DNA of 64,000 nucleotides from the NCBI GenBank assembly GCA_000745135.1, contig JQNH01000001.1:1612001-1676000 (forward strand). Direction: 5' to 3'. A model generated the notes under the pieces. It saw nothing but the letters and a program-made list of their open reading frames with translations. It was not told the DNA's origin and did not search any database. The stretch is from Rhizobiales bacterium YIM 77505. Lineage in GTDB: Bacteria > Pseudomonadota > Alphaproteobacteria > Rhizobiales > Beijerinckiaceae. Positions 58,419 to 64,000 of this stretch are shown here, in pieces. Each line of letters begins with the position of its first letter. Within the stretch, counting starts at the first letter, position 1. A program made the translations under genes and the position numbers.

Positions 58419-61400
58419 ATGACCCCGTCCACCGGTCTCGCGACCGCGCCCGCGGTCGCGGCGTCGCCGCTTGCGTCTCCCTCCGATATCGCTCGCTGCA
58501 TCGGCGCAGCCACGCACCATCTCCTTCCGCATCTCGAACAGGGCCGTCAGGTCGACGCGGCAACCCTTCGCGCTGCGATGGAGCAGGCCTTCGGCAGCTC
58601 CGACACGACGGGCGCGTGGGACTGGAAGGCGGCTTACGACGCCTGCGAGGCGGCGACCGTCCTGTTTCTCCGCAAATACGGAAAGGCGCTTCTGCGCAAG
58701 GCCGGTTCTCCGGCCCTGGCCCTCCCCATGCTGGACAAGATCGTCGGGCTTCTGCCGACGCATACGCGCCGTTCGATCGAGAGCGAAGCCTTCCAGCAGT
58801 TCTCGACGCCGATCCCGCTTGGCCACGCGGTCGCGACGGCCGCAGCAATCAGGCCCGGCGACCGCGTGCTCGAACCTTCGGCCGGGACCGGGCTCCTCGC
58901 CATCCTGGCCGAGATCGCGGGTGGAGCGCTTGTCCTCAACGAGCTCGCGGAGACCCGCGCCGGCCTTCTCGCCCTCCTCTTTCCGGACATCGCCGTGAGC
59001 CGGCATGACGCCGCGCAGATTCACGATCACCTCGACGCCGCAGTCGTTCCGAGCGTCGTGATCATGAATCCGCCGTTCTCGGCGATGGCCAACGTGCAGG
59101 GCCGCATGGCGGACGCCGCGTATCGGCACATCGACTCGGCGCTGGCGCGGCTCGCGGACGGCGGTCGCCTGGTCGCGATCACCGGCGCCAATTTCGCGCC
59201 GGACGCTCCGGCCTGGCGCGACGCCTATGTCCGGCTGCAGGAGCGCGGCCGCGTCGTCTTCTCCGCCGCCATCGACGGTCGCGTTTATGCCAGGCACGGC
59301 ACGACGTTCCAGACTCGGCTGACCGTCATCGACAAGCGCCCGGCCGACGATCCCGCCGTGTTCCCGGCTGCGCCCGGCGTCGCGCCGGACGTCGCCACGC
59401 TGCTGGCCTGGATCGCGCAGCACGTTCCGGCACGGCTGCCGGTCGATGCCTCCGCGGCTGTGCCCACTGTCACCACACCGCGCACCGTTCGCGGCTACCT
59501 CGCACGCTCCACCCGAGCCGCATCGCAGTCCACGAGCGCGGCCGAACCCACCGGCGTCGAACTCACCTATGAGACGGTCGACTGGACGCCGCCGCAAGGC
59601 GCACGTCTCTCCGATTCCATCTACGAGGACTACGCGCTCCAGAGCATAAGAATTCCCGGCGCGCAGGATCACCCGACACAGCTCGTCCAGTCGGCGGCGA
59701 TGGCCTCGGTCGCGCCGCCCAAGCCGAGCTATCGTCCGCGCCTGCCGGCGAACATTTTGAACCTGCTTTCGGGCCCCCAGCTCGAAACCGTGATCTATGC
59801 CGGCGAAGCGCATTCCGGCTATCTCGCCGGCGCCTGGACCGTGGACCAGACCTTCGACGTCGTCACCGCCGCGGCCGAGGACGTGAAGGGCGCGGTCCGT
59901 TTCCGGCGCGGCTTCATGATCGGCGACGGCACGGGCGTCGGAAAAGGCCGGGAAGCCGCCGGCATCATCCTCGACAACTGGCTGCGGGGCCGCCGCAAGG
60001 CGGTGTGGATCTCGAAAAGCGACAAGCTGATCGAGGACGCGCAGCGGGACTGGTCCGCGCTCGGCATGGAGCGGCTGCTCATCACGCCGCTCTCCCCCTT
60101 CCCGCAGGGCAAGCCGATCACGCTGCGGGAAGGCATCCTATTTCTAACCTATGCCACGCTGCGCTCCGACGACCGCGGCGAAAGGCTTTCCCGCGTCAAG
60201 CAGATCGTCGAATGGTTGGGCCCGGATTTCGACGGCGTGATCATTTTTGACGAAGCCCATGCCATGCAGAACGCGGTCGGCGCCAGGAGCGAACGCGGCG
60301 ATCAGGAGTCCTCGCATCAGGGCCGCGCGGGCCTGCGGCTCCAGCATGCCCTGCCGGACGCACGCGTCGTCTATGTCTCCGCCACCGGCGCGACCACCGT
60401 GCACAATCTCGCCTATGCGCAGCGGCTCGGCCTGTGGGGCGGCGAAGACTTTCCGTTCTCGGCGCGCGCGGAGTTCGTGGAGGCGATCGAGGCCGGCGGC
60501 GTCGCGGCCATGGAGGTGCTCGCCCGCGACCTGCGCGCGCTCGGGCTCTACACGTCCCGCTCGCTTTCCTTCGACGGCGTCGAATACGAGCTGGTCGAGC
60601 ACGCGCTGACGCCCGAGCAGACGCGCACCTATGACGCCTACGCCGACGCCTTCGCGATCATTCATAACAACCTCGATGCGGCCATGCGGGCGGCCAACAT
60701 CACCGGCGGCAGCGAGGGCGGATCGGGCACGCTGAACCGGCAGGCCAAGGCCGCCGCGCGCTCGGCCTTCGAGAGCGCCAAGCAGCGCTTCTTCGGGCAC
60801 CTGCTCACCAGCATGAAGACCCCGACCCTGATCCGCGCAATCGAGCGCGATCTCGAGCAAGGCCATGCCGCCGTCATCCAGATCGTCTCAACGGGCGAGG
60901 CCCTGATGGAGCGGCGCCTCGCGGAGCTGCCGACCGAGGAATGGAACGACGTCTGCGTCGACATCACCCCGCGCGAATACGTCCTCGACTATCTCGCCCA
61001 CTCCTTTCCGATCCAGCTCTACGAGCCGTTCACGGATTCGGAAGGCAAGCTGTCGTCGCGTCCGGTCTATCGCGACGGCCAGCCGGTCGAGAGCCGCGAG
61101 GCGGTCGAGCGCCGGGATGCGCTGATCGCAAAACTCGCGAGCCTGCCGCCCGTTCCCGGCGCGCTCGACCAGATCGTCCAGCACTTCGGCGCCGACATGG
61201 TGGCCGAAGTGACAGGGCGCTCGCGCCGGATCGTCCGCAAGCCGGGCGGCGCCGGCCGAAGCGACCGTCTCGTGGTCGAGACCCGCGCCGCGTCCGCCAA
61301 CCTCGCCGAGGCGCAGGCCTTCATGGGTGACCACAAGCGCATCCTGGTCTTCTCCGACGCTGGCGGCACCGGCCGCAGCTACCATGCGGAGCTTTCCGCG

Positions 61401-62774
61401 AGAAACACGCGGCTGCGCGTGCACTACCTGCTCGAACCCGGCTGGAAGGCGGATACGGCCATCCAGGGCCTCGGCCGCACGCACCGGACCAATCAGAAGC
61501 AGCCGCCGCTGTTCAGGCCCGTCGCCACGAACGTCAAGGCCGAGAAGCGCTTCCTCAGCACCATCGCCCGCCGGCTCGACACCCTCGGCGCTATCACGCG
61601 CGGACAGCGCGAAACCGCCGGCCAGGGCCTGTTCCGGCCGGAGGACAATCTGGAGTCCCACTATGCGCGCGACGCCTTGCGCCAGCTCTATCATCTGCTC
61701 GCCCGCGGCAGGATCGAGGGCTGCTCTCTCGAACGGTTCGAGGCGGCCACCGGCTTGACGCTCACCGATGCGAACGGCCTCAAGGACCAGTTGCCGGGCA
61801 TCAGCACGTTCCTCAACCGCATGCTCGCGCTGACGATCGAGCTCCAGGGCGTGCTCTTCACCGCGTTCGAGCAGCTTCTCAACGCGCGCATCGAGGGCGC
61901 CATCGCCGCCGGCACCTATGATGTCGGGCTGGAGACGCTGCGGGCCGAGAGCTTCGTCGTCACCGGCCGGCAGACGATCTATACCCATCCCGGCACCGGC
62001 GCCGAGACGCGATTGCTGACCATCAAGCAGCGCCAGCGCAACCGGCCCGTCACGCTCGACGAAGCCTTGAGCCGGCTGCGCGAACGCGGCGCACGGCTTC
62101 TCGTCAACGCGCGGTCCGGCCGCGCCGCCGTGCAGATCCATGCCCCGTCCGTCATGCTCGACGATGGCGAGGTCGAGTACCGCGTCCGCCTGATCCGGCC
62201 GATGGAAGCGCCAAACGTGCCCGTCCGCGCGATGGCGGAGAGCCACTGGCAGGACGCCGACGAGGCGACCTTCGCGGCCGCCTGGACGGCCGAGTTCGCC
62301 GAAGTTCCCGCGTTCACCGACTCCACCCTGCACATGGTTTCGGGCCTGCTGCTGCCGATCTGGAAGCGGCTCACGAACGAGTCGACCCGCGTCTATCGCC
62401 TGCAGACCGACGATGGCGAGCGCATCATCGGCCGCAAGGTCTCCCCGGCCTGGGCCGCCGCGGCCACCGCGACCGGCCTGCCGTCGCTGACGCCTGACGA
62501 CGCCTTCTCCGCCTTGATCGAGGGCAACGCCGTCATCGATCTCGCCGAAGGTCTTCAGCTTCGCCGCGTCCGCATCATGGGCGGCCATCGCATCGAGCTG
62601 TCGGGCTTCACCGACACCATGCGCGAGCGGCTCACGGCCTACGGCCTCTTCCACGAGATCATCTCGTGGAAACTGCGCCTGTTCGTGCCCACCGACGCCA
62701 GCGGTCCCGCGATCCTCGCCAAGGTGATGGACCGCTATCCCATCGAGCGCGTCGGCGAGCGGGAGGCGCTGTGA
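58419..62774 (+). CDS. strawberry-notch-type methylase/helicase fusion of the mobile element
   Basis: 1451 residues. An N-terminal SAM-dependent methylase-like domain has motif I VLEPSAGTGLLA (about residue 150) and motif IV MNPPF (about 213). A linker and an SF2 helicase follow: Walker A GDGTGVGKGREAAG (about 504), DEAH in IIFDEAHAMQN (about 611), and GLGRTHRTNQ (about 1016). The strawberry-notch helicase-C type continues to the end. Such giants are frequent in ICEs and jumbo plasmids. DNA modification plus remodelling during transfer is the likely role, unproven. Confidence 0.92.
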   Translation: MTPSTGLATAPAVAASPLASPSDIARCIGAATHHLLPHLEQGRQVDAATLRAAMEQAFGSSDTTGAWDWKAAYDACEAATVLFLRKYGKALLRKAGSPALALPMLDKIVGLLPTHTRRSIESEAFQQFSTPIPLGHAVATAAAIRPGDRVLEPSAGTGLLAILAEIAGGALVLNELAETRAGLLALLFPDIAVSRHDAAQIHDHLDAAVVPSVVIMNPPFSAMANVQGRMADAAYRHIDSALARLADGGRLVAITGANFAPDAPAWRDAYVRLQERGRVVFSAAIDGRVYARHGTTFQTRLTVIDKRPADDPAVFPAAPGVAPDVATLLAWIAQHVPARLPVDASAAVPTVTTPRTVRGYLARSTRAASQSTSAAEPTGVELTYETVDWTPPQGARLSDSIYEDYALQSIRIPGAQDHPTQLVQSAAMASVAPPKPSYRPRLPANILNLLSGPQLETVIYAGEAHSGYLAGAWTVDQTFDVVTAAAEDVKGAVRFRRGFMIGDGTGVGKGREAAGIILDNWLRGRRKAVWISKSDKLIEDAQRDWSALGMERLLITPLSPFPQGKPITLREGILFLTYATLRSDDRGERLSRVKQIVEWLGPDFDGVIIFDEAHAMQNAVGARSERGDQESSHQGRAGLRLQHALPDARVVYVSATGATTVHNLAYAQRLGLWGGEDFPFSARAEFVEAIEAGGVAAMEVLARDLRALGLYTSRSLSFDGVEYELVEHALTPEQTRTYDAYADAFAIIHNNLDAAMRAANITGGSEGGSGTLNRQAKAAARSAFESAKQRFFGHLLTSMKTPTLIRAIERDLEQGHAAVIQIVSTGEALMERRLAELPTEEWNDVCVDITPREYVLDYLAHSFPIQLYEPFTDSEGKLSSRPVYRDGQPVESREAVERRDALIAKLASLPPVPGALDQIVQHFGADMVAEVTGRSRRIVRKPGGAGRSDRLVVETRAASANLAEAQAFMGDHKRILVFSDAGGTGRSYHAELSARNTRLRVHYLLEPGWKADTAIQGLGRTHRTNQKQPPLFRPVATNVKAEKRFLSTIARRLDTLGAITRGQRETAGQGLFRPEDNLESHYARDALRQLYHLLARGRIEGCSLERFEAATGLTLTDANGLKDQLPGISTFLNRMLALTIELQGVLFTAFEQLLNARIEGAIAAGTYDVGLETLRAESFVVTGRQTIYTHPGTGAETRLLTIKQRQRNRPVTLDEALSRLRERGARLLVNARSGRAAVQIHAPSVMLDDGEVEYRVRLIRPMEAPNVPVRAMAESHWQDADEATFAAAWTAEFAEVPAFTDSTLHMVSGLLLPIWKRLTNESTRVYRLQTDDGERIIGRKVSPAWAAAATATGLPSLTPDDAFSALIEGNAVIDLAEGLQLRRVRIMGGHRIELSGFTDTMRERLTAYGLFHEIISWKLRLFVPTDASGPAILAKVMDRYPIERVGEREAL

Positions 62775-63835
62775 TGTCCCAGCTCGACGCTTCCGAACTG
62801 GCGCACCGTCTCGCGCGCAATGCCGAGGCGGTGTGCCGCCACTACCTGTCCAACGGCCATCGCGAAGGACGCTACTGGATGGTCGGCGACGTGCGCAACA
62901 CGCCCGGCCGCTCGATGTTCGTGCGCCTGACAGGCCCGGAGAGCGGCAAGGGCGCGGCAGGCAAATGGACCGACGCCGCCACCGGCGAGCATGGCGATCT
63001 GCTCGACGTCATCCGTGAGTCCTGCGGCCTCGTGGATTTCGCGGACGTCGCGAGGGAGGCGCGCGCCTTCCTCAGCCTGCCGCAACCCGAACCGCAAGCG
63101 CACGAACATCGTCGCGCCATCCAGCCAGCCCCAACGGGTTCGCCGGAAGCCGCGCGGCGGCTGTTCGCCATGTCGCGGCCGATCCACGGCACGCTCGCCG
63201 AGACATATCTCCGCCGGCGCGGCATTACGTCTTTACACGGAACCGGATCGCTGCGCTTCCACCCGCGCTGCTACTACCGGCCGGACGAGCATTCCGCCAC
63301 GGAGACCTGGCCCGCCATGATCGCCGCCGTCACCGATCTCGATGGCCGCCTCACCGGCGCGCACCGGACCTGGCTCGATCCCGATGGCTTCGACCCCGTC
63401 CGTCTCGGCAAGGCGCCAATCGACACGCCGCGCCGCGCGATGGGCGATCTTCTCGGACACGCCGTCCGCTTCGGCGTGGCGGGCGAGGTCATGGCCGCTG
63501 GCGAAGGCATCGAGACCATGCTGTCGCTGAGGATGGCGCTGCCCGGCATGCCGATGGTCGCCGCCCTCTCGGCGGCTCATCTCTCGGCCATCCTCTTCGC
63601 CGACACACTGCGCCGGCTCTACATCGCGCGCGACGACGATCCGGCCGGCGATGGCGCGATGGCCGCGCTGATCGAGCGCGCGTCCGCCGACAGCATCGAG
63701 GCGATCGTACTCTCGCCAAGGCTCGCCGACTTCAACGAGGATCTCCAGATGCTCGGCCCCAACGTGCTGCGCAAGGACCTTCGGGCGCAGATCGCGTCCC
63801 GGGATGCCGCTCGCTTCATGGCCGAGGCCGCGTAG
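62774..63835 (+). CDS. Toprim-domain protein, primase-like
   Basis: 353 residues; ATG overlaps the preceding stop (TGATG). The N-terminal half contains WTDAATGEHGDLLDVIRE, of the DUF7146/zinc-free primase-like kind. The Toprim part has the acidic AAGEGIETMLSL (about residue 241) and IARDDDPAGDGAM. Usually linked to phage/ICE replication. Its gene order after the methylase/helicase is typical of rhizobial islands. Confidence 0.88.
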   Translation: MSQLDASELAHRLARNAEAVCRHYLSNGHREGRYWMVGDVRNTPGRSMFVRLTGPESGKGAAGKWTDAATGEHGDLLDVIRESCGLVDFADVAREARAFLSLPQPEPQAHEHRRAIQPAPTGSPEAARRLFAMSRPIHGTLAETYLRRRGITSLHGTGSLRFHPRCYYRPDEHSATETWPAMIAAVTDLDGRLTGAHRTWLDPDGFDPVRLGKAPIDTPRRAMGDLLGHAVRFGVAGEVMAAGEGIETMLSLRMALPGMPMVAALSAAHLSAILFADTLRRLYIARDDDPAGDGAMAALIERASADSIEAIVLSPRLADFNEDLQMLGPNVLRKDLRAQIASRDAARFMAEAA

Positions 63836-64000
63836 CCCTCATGAACGTGGACGTTCGGCCGGAACGGATGATGGGGCTCGCCGTCACGCCGGCGGCCGGT
63901 GCTCCTCGGGCCGGGACAGAGCCGCGCCCGCGGCCTTCCTGAGAGGGCGAACGGGACGGCAAGCGGCCCGGCCCGGCAATGGCTGCGGCCGGCTATTTTC
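63836..64000. other. right window edge, non-coding leader of the next gene
   Basis: No gene starts and finishes here. GC-rich, with several short inverted repeats (for example CCGCGCCCGCGG). A fourth copy of the structured leader was looked for and is not clear. Confidence 0.4.

Noticed and set aside
63836-64000. A fourth copy of the structured leader at the right edge
   Set aside because: The GACGGG/CCCGTC core stem is not found in pairing orientation.

Overview
The window looks like chromosomal DNA of a GC-rich alphaproteobacterium, most likely of the Hyphomicrobiales (Rhizobiales). The basis is the alphaproteobacterial-style NuoA-N proteins, a form I CO dehydrogenase with the AYRCSFR motif, a red-type (form IC-like) RuBisCO with CbbX, and ArdC/ParB/strawberry-notch mobile-element genes of a kind common in rhizobial islands. 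The genus cannot be fixed from sequence alone.

Layout. (1) 1-16.2 kb: the complex I (NADH:quinone oxidoreductase) operon, entirely on the minus strand, from nuoA (16211) down to nuoN, which runs off the left edge. It is unusually punctuated by extra genes: a four-helix-bundle gene inside inverted repeats between nuoC and nuoD, a Uma2-type nuclease gene between nuoD and nuoE, two small related coiled-coil genes flanking nuoF, and a small membrane-protein gene between nuoH and nuoI. (2) 16.4-22.6 kb: an HdeA/B-like gene, then a fragment of tRNA-Asp (17276-17325) that looks like an attachment-site scar. It is followed by remnants of a prophage or island: small hypothetical genes, an HTH gene with internal repeats, an HNH nuclease gene, an IS870-like IS5-family insertion, a decapitated AlpA gene and a P4-type integrase. 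(3) 22.9-25.9 kb: a LysR gene coupled to a two-component system whose kinase is frameshifted. (4) 26.4-35.8 kb: an aerobic carbon monoxide dehydrogenase cluster (coxM-S-L-D-E-F, a truncated nucleotidyltransferase remnant, coxG) with an MHYT/LytTR regulator (coxC-like). (5) 36.0-47.2 kb: cbbR divergent from cbbF-P-T-pgk-fba-L-S-X-rpe, a nearly complete Calvin cycle operon. Clusters 4 and 5 together encode CO oxidation for electrons and CO2 fixation for carbon, a carboxydotrophic module feeding the respiratory chain of region 1. (6) 47.2-52.5 kb: an IS fragment and a defence cluster made of a truncated type III-like restriction (Res) gene with a ribbon-helix-helix gene, a DUF6650-like gene, and an AbiE toxin-antitoxin pair with two palindromic operators. 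(7) 52.5-64 kb: an ICE or plasmid backbone with ArdC anti-restriction protein, DUF2958, a large ParB-like protein, several small unknown genes, a 1451-residue methylase/helicase of the strawberry-notch type, and a Toprim protein.

The most interesting new signals are as follows. A structured leader with apparent compensatory stem changes precedes the three large backbone genes ardC, parB and sbno. A second repeated cassette of terminator hairpin plus ribosome binding site precedes two small genes of the same block. The nuo operon carries inserted genes and repeats. Direct repeats sit in front of coxM beside a LytTR regulator. A cofactor-maturation gene has been removed from the cox cluster. 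Whether regions 3-6 belong to the same mobile element as regions 2 and 7 is an inference: one tRNA-Asp scar is visible, but its intact partner is not in the window.
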